Counted from the stretch's first letter, positions 15,676 to 25,404 are shown. The stretch is DNA of 64,000 nt from an uncultured Sterolibacteriaceae bacterium (GCA_937888595.1 CALARK010000012.1:186001-250000), one strand, 5' to 3'. Notes: generated by a model not told the origin, from the letters alone. Numbers and translations: made by a program.

Positions 15676-17349
15676 ATGACGCAGCGGCTGACCGCGGCCC
15701 TCCGCCTGTTCGCGACCCACGGTCCGTGGGTTCTCCTGCGGGCCTCCCTGGCGGCGCTGATCGACGCCTGCCGGCAGCGCCGCCTGCGCATCGATGCCAC
15801 GGCCGGCATCCGTCATGTCGCGCGCTGGCGTCTCCCGACCAGGATGCATTTCATGAATGCCATGCATCGCCGGCTCGGCCTCCCGCCAACGGATTTCCGC
15901 CGGCGAGCCACATGTGGGGAAACGGCAGGCCGCATGCCCGTCGTCCCGCCGGCACGCACCGCCGTGCTGCTCGCGGGACAAAGCGCACTGGACGACCCGC
16001 GCATCAAGGCATTCCTTCTTGCCCAGGCTGGCGCCGGCACGTTGCAGGTCGTCGGCCCGGGAGACGACATCGCGCCGCAACCGGGCATCCTGACCCTGCT
16101 CGGCGACGTCGCTCCCGATGCGGAGGGCCAGGCCTGCCTGCTCGCGCTGCAACAGCGCGGCATCGCATGCGACTGGCTGTCCGGCACGGACGACCGGCTG
16201 CCCGTGGAAACGCCCCTGCGCGAAGCCTGCCGCCGCCGGGTGACGCCGGCCCCGGACGGAAACCGCCTGGACTACCTGCCCATCGCCGTCCCGCCAGCAC
16301 CGACTTTTGCCCGAACCGTCCGGTCGCCACGCCCCCTGAGGGTGCTGACCTATCGCTGGCACGTGCCGCACCAGTACGAACTCTTCAAGCTCGGCGCCGA
16401 TTTCGCGCTTGTCGCGGATCTCGGCGAGCGCAGCTGCGGCTGGTGGGACCTGGGCCAGCGTCCCCTGCCAGCCAACGCCCGCTTCGTTCGCTGGAACGAA
16501 ATCGACCCTGGGGATTTCGATCTCGCCATCCTCCATTTCGACGAAAATGTCCTGCGCGCATCGACCGATGCGCGCAGCGTCGGCACGGACTGGGGAACGA
16601 CATTCCGCTTTCTGCAGCGCCACCTGGCGATCCCGCACATCGCCGTCTGTCACGGCACGCCGCCCACGGAGACCGATACGGCGCGCATGACGCTGGTCGA
16701 CTTTCTCGGCGACACGCCGGTCGTCGTCAATTCGCACCAGGCGCTGGCGGAGTGGGGGTTCGCCGTTGCACGGGTCATCTGGCAGGGCTTCGATCCGGCC
16801 GAATTCCCCTGCCGGCCACCGCCGGCAGGCCGGGCGCCACGCATCCTCACCCTCCCCGCGGCAGCCACCGCCGAACGGCCCGGCTACCGGGGTGCCGAAT
16901 TGTTCAACGAGGTGGCTGCCCGCATCGCCGTGCCGATGGAACCGCTCTGCGTGGCCGAACCGAATCTCCTCCTGCGGGGCAATGCCTATGCCGCGGCGAA
17001 ATTCGCACATTACCTCGCCGCCCTGCACGGCTTCGACATCTACTTCAATCCGACCCTGCGCTCGCCGATGCCGCGTTCGCGTGGCGAAGCCATGCTGTGC
17101 GGCCTCGCCACGGTCAATGCCACCAGCCACGACGTCGATCGCTTCATCGAAAACGGCGCCAACGGCTTTTATGCCGGAACAGCGGATGAGCTTGCCGACC
17201 GGATCCGCTTCCTGCTCGCCGACTCCGACCGTGCCTGGCGCATCGGCCAGGCCGGCCGTGCAACTGCTATGAGCCTGTTTCATGTCGATCGCTATCTCGC
17301 CGACTGGCGCCAACTGATCCGGGATACGCTGGGCAGCGATGCAATCTGA
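15676..17349 (+). CDS. glycosyltransferase with an uncharacterised N-terminal domain
   Basis: 557 residues. The C-terminal ~330 residues look like a GT-B glycosyltransferase: HFDENVL, VCHGTPP, a donor domain with YFNPTLRSPMPRSRGEAMLCGLATV, and ENGANGFYAGTADEL. The N-terminal ~190 residues are arginine/alanine rich and not recognisable. The link between them contains a copy of the window's dispersed repeat at 16285-16308, read as VPPAPTF. Starts 2 bases after asnB2 and overlaps the next gene by 11 bases. Role in the glycan is inferred from context. Confidence 0.65.
   Translation: MTQRLTAALRLFATHGPWVLLRASLAALIDACRQRRLRIDATAGIRHVARWRLPTRMHFMNAMHRRLGLPPTDFRRRATCGETAGRMPVVPPARTAVLLAGQSALDDPRIKAFLLAQAGAGTLQVVGPGDDIAPQPGILTLLGDVAPDAEGQACLLALQQRGIACDWLSGTDDRLPVETPLREACRRRVTPAPDGNRLDYLPIAVPPAPTFARTVRSPRPLRVLTYRWHVPHQYELFKLGADFALVADLGERSCGWWDLGQRPLPANARFVRWNEIDPGDFDLAILHFDENVLRASTDARSVGTDWGTTFRFLQRHLAIPHIAVCHGTPPTETDTARMTLVDFLGDTPVVVNSHQALAEWGFAVARVIWQGFDPAEFPCRPPPAGRAPRILTLPAAATAERPGYRGAELFNEVAARIAVPMEPLCVAEPNLLLRGNAYAAAKFAHYLAALHGFDIYFNPTLRSPMPRSRGEAMLCGLATVNATSHDVDRFIENGANGFYAGTADELADRIRFLLADSDRAWRIGQAGRATAMSLFHVDRYLADWRQLIRDTLGSDAI
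16285..16308 (+). repeat. dispersed repeat, copy 1 (inside a gene)
   Basis: Reads GCCGTCCC then GCCAGCACCGACTTTT; one transition (A for G) from the consensus. It lies within the glycosyltransferase at 15676-17349 and encodes part of the interdomain linker (VPPAPTF). Confidence 0.75.
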
Positions 17350-18166
17350 ATCCGCCATTCTCCGCACGACCTGGTCCGCGCTACGCGCTGCGGCCATCGC
17401 CTGCGGCCTGTCGGAGTGGCTGTTGCGGCATGGCCGGCTCGGGCTCGTGGAAACGCGCCGCCGCCTCGCCCTGCGCTACCTTCCGCGCGATGCCTGGGGC
17501 CTGGAGATCGGCGCCCTGCATTGTCCGCTGCCGCTGCCGGAGGGCACACGGGCGCATTACGTCGATCACCACACACCGGATGCCCTGCGCGAACTGCGTG
17601 CCGACGCCGGCCCCGCCATCGTCACGCCCGACCTGCTCGCCGACGGCCTTGCGCTCGACTGCATCACGACAGGCAGCCAGGACTTCGTCGTCGCCAACCA
17701 TGTGCTCGAGCATGCCGCCGACGCGCTGGGGACGCTGGATAACTGGCTACGCGTCCTGCGCCCGGGCGGCCTCCTCTTCGTCGCGGTGCCGATCGGCGCG
17801 CGATGCTTCGATCGTGGCCGCGCCGTCACGACCATGGAACACTTTCTCGAAGACCGCCGGCTCGTCGCTGCCGGGGAGACAGCGGCGATGCGCGTCCGCA
17901 ACCGGGCACATGTGGAAGAGTATCTGGCAATCTCCGCACCGGCCATGGCGCGCGCTGCGGGCCGGCCATGGCCTCCGCCGGACGATGCGGAACGCGAACG
18001 GGAAATCGCACAGCTGCTCGACGAGGATGCAGGGCGGATTCATCACCATGTGTTCACACCGGCATCCTTCGGCGCCCTGCTCGGACTGGCCGGCAGGCAC
18101 ACGCAGATTGAACGTCTCGCGCATTCCCGGGTGGAGACGCTCGGCATCGTGCGGAAAGTCGCCTGA
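17339..18166 (+). CDS. class I SAM-dependent methyltransferase
   Basis: 275 residues. The SAM motif is GLEIGALHCPLPLP (about residues 52-65), followed by YVDHH, DFVVANHVLEHAADAL and RVLRPGGLLFVAVP. The variant first motif (EIGALHxP) is typical of a subgroup found in glycan loci. Overlaps its upstream neighbour by 11 bases and is followed at once by a tandem GT2 gene. No membrane segment. Substrate unknown. Confidence 0.72.
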   Translation: MQSESAILRTTWSALRAAAIACGLSEWLLRHGRLGLVETRRRLALRYLPRDAWGLEIGALHCPLPLPEGTRAHYVDHHTPDALRELRADAGPAIVTPDLLADGLALDCITTGSQDFVVANHVLEHAADALGTLDNWLRVLRPGGLLFVAVPIGARCFDRGRAVTTMEHFLEDRRLVAAGETAAMRVRNRAHVEEYLAISAPAMARAAGRPWPPPDDAEREREIAQLLDEDAGRIHHHVFTPASFGALLGLAGRHTQIERLAHSRVETLGIVRKVA

Positions 18167-18167
18167 C

Positions 18168-19865
18168 ATGCAGTCCTTCGGCCTGCTTCATCACCTGCGC
18201 CAGCGCCCGGCCGGACGACTGGCCGCAAAGATATTCCGCCTCTGGCGCACGACGGGCCTGGCCGGACTGCGCTGGCGCTGGCGTCTGCTGCGCGCCCAGA
18301 CGCAGGGCTATGCGCGCTGGCTGCGGAACCAGGCAACCCGGGCAGCCGAAGCAGGTCATGCACTCGTCGCCGAAATCGCGACAATCCAGCCCGCTCCGCT
18401 CATTTCCGTGATCATGCCCGTCTGCGATCCGCCGGAACCCTGGTTGCGCCGGGCCATCGAGTCGGTGCGCGCGCAGCTCTATCCGCACTGGCAGCTTTGC
18501 ATCGCCGACGATGCCTCGCGAGCGCCGCACGTGCGGCGACTGCTGGAATCGGCCGCGGCAGGAGACCGGCGCATCCGGGTGTCATTCCGCACAGCGCGCG
18601 GCCATATCTGCGCGGCGACGCGGACGGCGCTGGATCTGGCGGAAGGCGGATTCGTTACATTCCTCGATCATGACGACGAACTGGAGCCGCTCGCACTGGC
18701 CCGGATAGCCGCCGAAATCGGGCGCCATCCTGCGGCCGACATGCTCTATGGCGATGAAGACCTCATCGGCACCGACGGACGGCGCAGCGATCCCTATTTC
18801 AAACCGGACTGGAACCCGGAACTGCTGCGTGCCCAAAATTACATTTGCCATTCCGCCGTCTATCGTGCCGATCTCCTGCGCACGCTCGATGCATTCCGCC
18901 CCGAGGTGCAGGGCAGTCAGGACTGGGATCTGGCTCTGCGCGCCGGCGAGCGGGCGGCGTGCATCCGCCATATCCCGCACATCCTGTATCACTGGCGTAC
19001 CGTGCCGGGCTCGACGGCCCATGCCGAAACCGCGAAAGCCTATGCGCCGGAAGCGGGCCGGCGGGCTGTACAAAGCCACCTTGACCGCTGCGGCGAGCAG
19101 GCAACGGCCGCATTGCTACCCTTCGGCCATTTGTCCGTGCGGCATGCCCTGCCGGTACCGACACCTCGCGTCAGCCTGATCGTCACCACGCCGGAAGCTT
19201 GCGAACCGCTACGGCAACGAACGCACTACGCCGAACTCGAGGTTCTGCCGGTCACCGGCAGCGGAGCAGAACTGCCGCAGCAGATCAGTCGCGTCGCAGC
19301 ACAGGCCCGGGGCGACCTGCTGTGCCTCGTCGATGGCCGCTGTCGCCCCCGGGATGCCGACTGGCTGGCAGCACTCGCCGCCGAGGCGACACGACCCGGC
19401 ATCGGCGCCGTCGGTGCGCGCCTGCAAGATGAAGGCGGTCGCATTCTCCATGCAGGCTACCTGCTGGATCCGGAAGAAATCGTCCTGCAACCCTATCGCG
19501 GTGCGCCCGCGGCCTTTCCCGGAATCCGCAACCGCGCCCTGCTGCAACAGAACGTTTCCGCAGTTTCAGGTGCCTGCCTCGTCGTCAAGCGGGCGGCCTT
19601 CGAGCGGGCAGGCGGGCCGGACCCTGCGAGCGGAAGTTTCTTTGCCGTCGATCTCTGTCTGCGCCTGCTCGACATCGGTCTGCGCAACGTGTGGACGCCG
19701 AACGCTACACTGGTTCTCCCCACCCCCGATGCGACGACACCGGACACCTCGACCTTGCGATACATGCAGACACGCTGGCGGGAGCGGCTCGCCCATGACC
19801 CGGCCGGCAGCCCCTCCATCGCGCTCGTGCATGGTCTGCCGGTGGCGGGCAGAATGCATCCATGA
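18168..19865 (+). CDS. GT2 glycosyltransferase with a second, degenerate GT2-like domain
   Basis: 565 residues. A basic N-terminal region precedes the first GT-A domain (SVIMPVCDPP at 80-89, LDHDDEL with the metal-binding DxD near 167-170, QDWDLALRA). A second GT2-like module begins near residue 325 (RVSLIVTT, LLCLVDGRCRP, SGACLVVKR); it has VDG where an active DxD is expected, so it may be non-catalytic. This tandem WbbL-like layout is common in O-antigen and capsule loci. The ATG at 18168 lies 1 base after the previous stop. Confidence 0.78.
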   Translation: MQSFGLLHHLRQRPAGRLAAKIFRLWRTTGLAGLRWRWRLLRAQTQGYARWLRNQATRAAEAGHALVAEIATIQPAPLISVIMPVCDPPEPWLRRAIESVRAQLYPHWQLCIADDASRAPHVRRLLESAAAGDRRIRVSFRTARGHICAATRTALDLAEGGFVTFLDHDDELEPLALARIAAEIGRHPAADMLYGDEDLIGTDGRRSDPYFKPDWNPELLRAQNYICHSAVYRADLLRTLDAFRPEVQGSQDWDLALRAGERAACIRHIPHILYHWRTVPGSTAHAETAKAYAPEAGRRAVQSHLDRCGEQATAALLPFGHLSVRHALPVPTPRVSLIVTTPEACEPLRQRTHYAELEVLPVTGSGAELPQQISRVAAQARGDLLCLVDGRCRPRDADWLAALAAEATRPGIGAVGARLQDEGGRILHAGYLLDPEEIVLQPYRGAPAAFPGIRNRALLQQNVSAVSGACLVVKRAAFERAGGPDPASGSFFAVDLCLRLLDIGLRNVWTPNATLVLPTPDATTPDTSTLRYMQTRWRERLAHDPAGSPSIALVHGLPVAGRMHP

Positions 19866-20821
19866 CGCCGCGTTTCTCCATCGCCCTCGCCACCCGCAAC
19901 GGCACGCGTTTCCTGCCCGCTCTGCTCTATAGCCTGTCCGCCCAGAGCCTGCTGCCGCACGAACTGGTCGCCAGCGACGACGCCTCGACGGACGATACCC
20001 TCCAATGCCTCGAAGCCTTCGCCGGACGCGCGCCGTTCCCGGTACGCATCCTGTGCAACCGGGAAGCGCTCGGCGTCGCGGCAAACTTCGGCCAGGCGCT
20101 TTCCGCCTGCGCGGGAGACTGCATCGCATTGGCCGATCAGGACGATGTCTGGCATCCCGCGAAGCTGGAAAAACTGGCAGCAGCACTGGCCGCGCCCGGA
20201 ATACTGGCTGCGTTTTCCGACGCCGCCGTGGTCGATGCAGACCTGACACCGCTGGGCTACACCATGTGGCAGCGCGTGCGCTTCACGGCACAGGAGCAGC
20301 GTCGGATGGCCCGCGGGGACGGCTTCGGGATACTGCTCAAGCACCGCCTCGTCACGGGCGCCACGCTGGCCTGCAAAGCCGACCTTCGCGGGACGGCACT
20401 GCCGATCCCCCCCGGCTGGCCGCACGATGCCTGGCTGGCGCTGCTGGCCGCGGCAAAGGGCGGACTGGCCGCCATTCCGGAACCGCTGATCGACTATCGC
20501 CAGCACGACGCCAATCTGGTCGGCGGCCGGCGCAAGACCTTCCTGCAGGAAATGCGGACGGGTCTGAAGCTCGACCGGGGCGCCTGGTATCGGGAGGAAC
20601 TCGGGCTGTGGCGCGCACTCGATGCCCGGCTCGCAACATTGTCCACGCCCCGGGCTCGCACGGTGCTCGCGGAAAAGATCGTCCATCTTGAGGCCCGCTC
20701 ACGACTGCCGGCCACGCGCTGGCGACGGATCCCCGGGGTCTTGCGCGAAGTGTTGGCCGGCCGCTATGCGCGCCATGCCCGCAACTGGGGCAGCATCGCC
20801 CTGGACCTGCTGCTGCGCTGA
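19862..20821 (+). CDS. GT2 glycosyltransferase (RfaG/WcaE-like GT-A)
   Basis: 319 residues of a GT-A glycosyltransferase: FSIALATRNG at the N-terminus, SDDASTDDT (about 38-46), and ALADQDDVW with the DxD at 92-95; WPHDAWLALL is the acidic acceptor-side motif. ATGA overlap with the upstream gene shows coupling. Such proteins often transfer rhamnose or other deoxysugars, but the donor cannot be read from the sequence. Confidence 0.8.
   Translation: MTPRFSIALATRNGTRFLPALLYSLSAQSLLPHELVASDDASTDDTLQCLEAFAGRAPFPVRILCNREALGVAANFGQALSACAGDCIALADQDDVWHPAKLEKLAAALAAPGILAAFSDAAVVDADLTPLGYTMWQRVRFTAQEQRRMARGDGFGILLKHRLVTGATLACKADLRGTALPIPPGWPHDAWLALLAAAKGGLAAIPEPLIDYRQHDANLVGGRRKTFLQEMRTGLKLDRGAWYREELGLWRALDARLATLSTPRARTVLAEKIVHLEARSRLPATRWRRIPGVLREVLAGRYARHARNWGSIALDLLLR
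20374..20397 (-). repeat. dispersed repeat, diverged copy 2
   Basis: Reverse orientation. Shares the GCCGTCCCGC end and the AAAG end with the consensus but differs in the middle (GAAGGTCGG). It shares this middle variant with the copy at 24823-24846. It sits inside the GT2 gene at 19862-20821, and chance similarity cannot be excluded for this copy alone. Confidence 0.35.
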
Positions 20822-20833
20822 CGGTACCCGGCC

Positions 20834-21904
20834 TTGATCGCCAACATCCAGTCCCTACGCGGTGTGGCGGCCATGCTGGTCGTCCTGTTCCATCTCGCAT
20901 CGATCGAGGCCAACTACGGCCACGGCTACCGGATGTCGTCGGACACCTGGACGTTCGGCATGTCCGGCGTCGACCTCTTTTTCGTCATTTCAGGTTTTGT
21001 CATGGTCACGGTAACTCGGGGCCGTTTCGGGATTCCGGGTGAATCCCTGCGCTTCCTGCTGCACCGCGCGACCCGGATCTATCCGCTTTACTGGATTTTC
21101 AGCTTCCTCGTGCTCGCGGCATTCCTCATTGGTCCGGGGCTGATGAAGCGCAGTCTTCAGGGCGGAGAGATCGACCTAATTTCCTCCTTCCTGCTGCTGC
21201 CTCAGGACGGCCTGCCCCTACTGATGCCGGGCTGGACCCTGATTCACGAGATGTACTTCTATTGCGTATTCGCCCTGCTGCTGCTGTTTCCAGAACGGTG
21301 GCTCGGCCGCCTGCTCGCCGGCTGGGCGACGACAATCGTTGGCGCCTCCTTGCTCTTCCCGGCCCCAGCCGAAGCGACACTACGCCTGGTCACGCACCCG
21401 CTGACGCTGGAATTCATCGCTGGCGGCTTGGTCGCACTGGTGGTTCATCGCAGTTCCCCGCGAACCGCCGGACGATCCCTGGCTGCCGGCGTCATGCTCT
21501 GGCCGGCCGGTTACCTGGTGCATATCGGACTCGGCTACGGCTTCGAACCTTCCGGCGAGTTGCGCGTGCTGGTTTTCGGGATCCCGGCCGCACTGGTCGT
21601 CCATGGACTGGCCGCGCTGGAACTCGGCGCCAGCAGGACGCTGCCGGCCTGGTCGGTGCGCCTGGGCGACGCCTCATACTCGCTATACCTGTCCCACGTC
21701 CTGGTAATGGGGGCCCTGGCCCGTATCGGCACGACCTTGCCGCAGGCCGGCGACCCGATGTGGCGACCGGTTCTGCTGGTCATACTGGTAGCCGCAGCGG
21801 CCGGATTCGCGGTCATCTGCCATCGATGCGTCGAGGCGCCGCTGCTGCAGATCTCACGCAGCTTGCTGCGTGAGCCGGATCAGTCGAGCCGGGGCGGGCC
21901 GTGA
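20834..21904 (+). CDS. acyltransferase-3 family membrane protein
   Basis: 356 residues with about ten hydrophobic segments. The N-terminus IQSLRGVAAMLVVLFH is the signature of acyltransferase-3 (OafA/WecH-like) enzymes, with the conserved histidine of the first helix. GVDLFFVISGFVM and YSLYLSHVLVMG are further family motifs. It transfers acetyl or other acyl groups to extracellular sugars. The start is a TTG at 20834, the first plausible start after the GT2 gene. Its last 25 bases overlap the 3' end of the convergent GT2 gene. Confidence 0.82.
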   Translation: MIANIQSLRGVAAMLVVLFHLASIEANYGHGYRMSSDTWTFGMSGVDLFFVISGFVMVTVTRGRFGIPGESLRFLLHRATRIYPLYWIFSFLVLAAFLIGPGLMKRSLQGGEIDLISSFLLLPQDGLPLLMPGWTLIHEMYFYCVFALLLLFPERWLGRLLAGWATTIVGASLLFPAPAEATLRLVTHPLTLEFIAGGLVALVVHRSSPRTAGRSLAAGVMLWPAGYLVHIGLGYGFEPSGELRVLVFGIPAALVVHGLAALELGASRTLPAWSVRLGDASYSLYLSHVLVMGALARIGTTLPQAGDPMWRPVLLVILVAAAAGFAVICHRCVEAPLLQISRSLLREPDQSSRGGP

Positions 21905-22914
21905 CGAAGCAGGAGGGACAGCTTGCGCGGAATGCAGGTGAATGCCGAGAGATAGTCGCGCAGGCCGGAACGCCGTCCTGCCTGCACGACACGGCGCATC
22001 GCGCGCAGGCGAATCTGCTCGCGCCAGCATCCCGCCAGCGCAGGCAGGTAGATGCCCGTCAGCGGTCGTGGATCCATGCGCAGCAACGACAGGAACACTC
22101 CTTCCGCCACCAGCAGCAGGACGTGCAACGGCAGCACGAGAAGCAGCAATGGCAGCGGATGGCAGACGATCATCACGAAACTCTTGTTCCGCTCGGACAG
22201 GGCGCGGCGGCGATAGGTCGAAACGAGTCTGCCCGCTACCGCCTTGCCGCCGCCGAAGCTCTGACCGACGCGATGTCGATAGCCAGATCTGCCGGGCGCA
22301 CTGACCCGATAACCGGCCAGCCGCGCACGGCAGCACAGGTAGAGATCCTCACCGACCGATCCGAACCAGGCGGGGAAACCGCCCAGTTCCTGCCACAACC
22401 GTTTGGGAATCCACAAACAGGCACCATGTACCGTGCCGATATCACGGCAGGCAGTATCGCGGTTGGGCACCGGGTTCAGGAACGGATCGAGGCGGGAGCC
22501 AATGTCGAGCAGTTCGCCAGTGGCGTCATCGAACTGTGGCAGGGTCAGTATCGCCGGGCGATCGATGCTGAGGGCCTCATCCAGCAAAACCTGCAGGGCA
22601 TCGGGCATCAGCGTCGCATCATTGTTGAGCAGCAGCAGGTACTCGCCCCGCGCCGCTTCCGCCATGCGATTGTTGGCGATGCAGAAGCCGACGTTTTGGG
22701 TGCTCTCGATCAGTCTGACGTCGGGATGTGCAGACTGGAGATATTCCGCAGAACCGTCACTGGATGCATCGTCATGCACGATGATCTCGACACCAGCACC
22801 CACCACTTGCGAACGCACCGAGGCAAGGCAAGCCTCGATCATGTCGATCCCGTTGTAATGGGCAATGCACACCGAAATGCACGGATCTGCCATCGCGCTT
22901 CCCGATAGCCTCAT
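21880..22914 (-). CDS. GT2 glycosyltransferase (rhamnosyltransferase-like)
   Basis: 344 residues: ISVCIAHYNG at the start, VHDDASSDGSAEY near 47-59, LLLLNNDATLMP with the metal-binding region near 97-100, and VGEDLYLCCRARLAGY. This is a WbbL-like GT2 enzyme, with a membrane-seeking helix at about 255-275. It starts with an ATGA overlap on the SGNH-like gene and ends inside the convergent acyltransferase gene. It likely belongs to the three-gene - strand unit with the SGNH and MBOAT genes. Confidence 0.8.
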   Translation of the reverse strand: MRLSGSAMADPCISVCIAHYNGIDMIEACLASVRSQVVGAGVEIIVHDDASSDGSAEYLQSAHPDVRLIESTQNVGFCIANNRMAEAARGEYLLLLNNDATLMPDALQVLLDEALSIDRPAILTLPQFDDATGELLDIGSRLDPFLNPVPNRDTACRDIGTVHGACLWIPKRLWQELGGFPAWFGSVGEDLYLCCRARLAGYRVSAPGRSGYRHRVGQSFGGGKAVAGRLVSTYRRRALSERNKSFVMIVCHPLPLLLLVLPLHVLLLVAEGVFLSLLRMDPRPLTGIYLPALAGCWREQIRLRAMRRVVQAGRRSGLRDYLSAFTCIPRKLSLLLRHGPPRLD

Positions 22915-24002
22915 GACCCGGAGGGAATCAGCCCGCGCTGGCGCAGGATTGCCGCGAGCGACCGCGTAAATGACCCGCGCTCGCGCAAGTCCAGATGCGA
23001 GCCATCCGGGCAGGCATACCCCACGAGCGCATTCTCCTGTGCAGCATGGATACCAGTCGCCCCGACCTCGGTCAAAAACCGCGTCCAGAACCGTTCGCGG
23101 GGATAGCGACGCATTTCGATCTCGCGCACCATGCCGCTGGAGGGCATGGCGACGAAGATCACCCGGCCGCCACGCGCATGGATACGAGCAACGTCATCGC
23201 CGACACGGCGGGCCGCATCGACGAGCCCTGTGTCTTCTGCAGGCACCAGGCGACCGACCCGGTGCGCCAGATCGGATTCGGCGTGCGGGGAACGCACATC
23301 GATAGTCTCACCCAGCGTCCGGGCAACACGGCGGTAATAGAATTCCGGCATATCGACGAGAGTGTAATCGGCCAGCCTGGATCGATCCGGCTGCGTAGTC
23401 AGATATTGCCGTGCCGGCACGGCGGGCAATGCGCGCCGGTGCAGCGAAGTCAAAGGATCAGCGCCATCCGCGTAAGCGCGCAGGCGTTCATGCATCCATG
23501 TCGTCAGGGCCCCTTCGATTAACGCTGCCGGATGTCGCCAAAGATCGATGCGCGATACGCCTCGCCCATACGCTTGCTCCATCTCTTCCGCCACGCCACC
23601 ACGCATCCCGATGGCATGATCGTAGTAATCGAACAGAATGGTGCCGCGCACCCGCGGATCGTTTGCGAGTCCGGCAAGAACCGGTTCGCCCGCGCTCCCA
23701 TCGAGGGCCAGCTGGACTGGTTCGAGACCGGTTTCCCGACGCAGGACGTCGAGATCGAGGCCGAGTTGGAAACGCGATGCGCCAACGAGGATGAGGGCAT
23801 CCTTGCCCAGTGCGGCGGCACGCGCACGCTCGTGTTGCCAGCGCTGCCGTGAATCGAGCGCTGTCGGCCGGTAGCCTAGCGCATCCAGGCGCAGCTCGAG
23901 GAGTGCCGCACCCATCAGAAGGATCAGTACGCCGACTGCCAGCATGGCGAACCAGGGCACGGGTGGCAACAGCCGGTCAGAACTGGAAATAGATGAAGGC
24001 AC
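22911..24002 (-). CDS. SGNH/GDSL-like protein partnering an MBOAT acyltransferase
   Basis: 363 residues. A single N-terminal transmembrane helix (WFAMLAVGVLILLMGAALLE) is followed by LILVGASRFQLGLDL, which resembles the block I serine region of SGNH hydrolases, and near the C-terminus by PDGSHLDLRERG, the Asp-x-x-His pair. Proteins of this layout work in the periplasm with MBOAT proteins in acetylation of alginate, cellulose or peptidoglycan. The GTG at 24002 was chosen because GGAGA lies about 6 bases upstream; it overlaps the MBOAT gene by 26 bases. TTG 23969 or ATG 23945 are alternatives. Confidence 0.65.
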   Translation of the reverse strand: MPSSISSSDRLLPPVPWFAMLAVGVLILLMGAALLELRLDALGYRPTALDSRQRWQHERARAAALGKDALILVGASRFQLGLDLDVLRRETGLEPVQLALDGSAGEPVLAGLANDPRVRGTILFDYYDHAIGMRGGVAEEMEQAYGRGVSRIDLWRHPAALIEGALTTWMHERLRAYADGADPLTSLHRRALPAVPARQYLTTQPDRSRLADYTLVDMPEFYYRRVARTLGETIDVRSPHAESDLAHRVGRLVPAEDTGLVDAARRVGDDVARIHARGGRVIFVAMPSSGMVREIEMRRYPRERFWTRFLTEVGATGIHAAQENALVGYACPDGSHLDLRERGSFTRSLAAILRQRGLIPSGS

Positions 24003-25404
24003 GCTGTTCTCCGCCCGAGAAAAGGTACATCGCGGCAAGACAGGAGATCGCCATCGCCAGTTGGACCGCACGCCCCCAGGATGCGACCGTGGCTTCGAAG
24101 TTCCGGTCGCGCAATGAGATCTGCCAGCCGACCGTGATCGCGATGCCGATGAACGCGGCCAGCCCGGGCAGATCGAGCATCGGCGGCAGCTCGCTGCGAA
24201 ACAGGCCAGCGGCAACTTGGGTGGCAGTATCGACATCAGGTGCGCGGAACGGAATCCATGTCAGGGTCACCGCGACGAAGGTCAGCAACTGGATGAGGCG
24301 CTGGCCGGCGGCTCCGGGTGCTGCGGCAATACGCTGCCGCACAAGCCGCTCCGTCCACAGGAATAGTCCGTGCATCCCACCCCACAGGACGAACAGCCAC
24401 GAAGCACCATGCCAGAGCCCGCCGAGCAGCATCGTGAGCATCAGATTGCGGCCGGCACGCCAAAGGCTGCCGCGATTGCCGCCGAGCGGGATATACAGAT
24501 AGTCGCGCAGCCAGGTCGACAGGGAAATGTGCCAGCGGCGCCAGAAATCCGAAAACCCGATCGCTGCATAGGGTTGCCTGAAGTTGTCGGGGAAAGCGAT
24601 GCCGAAGCACAGTGCCAGCCCGATCGCACACAGCGAGTAGCCGTTGAAATCGAAATAGATCTGCCCTGAAAATGCCAGCACCGCAGCCCAGGTATCCTCC
24701 ATGCCGAACTGTGCGGGTTTTGCATAGACCGCATCGACGACCGGGGCGAACAGCGCATCGGCCATCACCACCTTGCAGAACAGGCCGAAGCAAAGCAGGG
24801 CGAGCCCCCAGCCAACCTCGTTGAAAGTCGGCCTTCGCGGGACGGCGATCTGCGGCAACAGGGCGCGCGCACGCAGGATCGGGCCGGCGACGAGATGGGG
24901 AAAGAAGCTGACGAACAACGCATAGTCGGAGAACTTCCATTCGGCATGCGTTTCACGGCGATAGACATCGATGGTGTAGGACAGCGAGGCGAAGGTATAG
25001 AAAGAAATACCTATCGGCAGCAGAATGCCTGCCTCCGGGGGGCGATAGTCCACCCCGGCCAAGGACAGCAGCGCCGCGCAATTGTCGAGCAGGAAGTCGC
25101 CATACTTGAAGTATCCGAGCAGGCCGAGATTTCCGGCAAGGCTCGCCGTCAGCAACAGGCGCCGGCGGCGCGGATCGTCGCAACGCCCGAGCAGGCGTGC
25201 CAGCCACCAGTCCAGCACCGTCGATGCCAGCAGCAAAACCACGTAGGGAGGACTCCAGGCGCCATAGAAGACGTAACTTGCGACCAGCAGCAGCCGTTTT
25301 CGCTTCCCCCAATCCGGCAGGATCCAGTAGAGGCCGAACACCAGAACAAAGAACAGCAGGAATAGATAGGAATTAAAGACCACAGCCGACGGCCATCCTG
25401 TCAA
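23977..25404 (-). CDS. MBOAT-family membrane O-acyltransferase
   Basis: 475 residues, strongly hydrophobic, with FNSYLFLLFF at the N-terminus, DVYRRETHAEWKFSDYALFVSFFPHLVAGPI, and GGLWHGASWLFVLWGGMHGL holding the conserved active-site histidine. It matches AlgI/PatA-like enzymes that pass acyl groups across the inner membrane. With the SGNH gene downstream it forms a typical two-component acetylation module. An in-frame GTG at 25383 would give the family-typical start VVFNSYLF. The opposite gene pair starts about 100 bases away, so promoters for both directions must lie in 25405-25501. Confidence 0.85.
   Translation of the reverse strand: MTGWPSAVVFNSYLFLLFFVLVFGLYWILPDWGKRKRLLLVASYVFYGAWSPPYVVLLLASTVLDWWLARLLGRCDDPRRRRLLLTASLAGNLGLLGYFKYGDFLLDNCAALLSLAGVDYRPPEAGILLPIGISFYTFASLSYTIDVYRRETHAEWKFSDYALFVSFFPHLVAGPILRARALLPQIAVPRRPTFNEVGWGLALLCFGLFCKVVMADALFAPVVDAVYAKPAQFGMEDTWAAVLAFSGQIYFDFNGYSLCAIGLALCFGIAFPDNFRQPYAAIGFSDFWRRWHISLSTWLRDYLYIPLGGNRGSLWRAGRNLMLTMLLGGLWHGASWLFVLWGGMHGLFLWTERLVRQRIAAAPGAAGQRLIQLLTFVAVTLTWIPFRAPDVDTATQVAAGLFRSELPPMLDLPGLAAFIGIAITVGWQISLRDRNFEATVASWGRAVQLAMAISCLAAMYLFSGGEQRAFIYFQF
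24823..24846 (-). repeat. dispersed repeat, diverged copy 3
   Basis: Reverse orientation within the MBOAT gene: GCCGTCCCGCG then AAGGCCGACTTTC. Differs from the consensus at three central positions and shares that variant with the copy at 20374-20397. Confidence 0.5.

Noticed and set aside
19381..19420. GGCATCGGCGCCGTCGGTGCG resembling the repeat core
   Set aside because: Explained by the codons for GIGAVGA in the GT2 protein and lacks the CGACTTT end.
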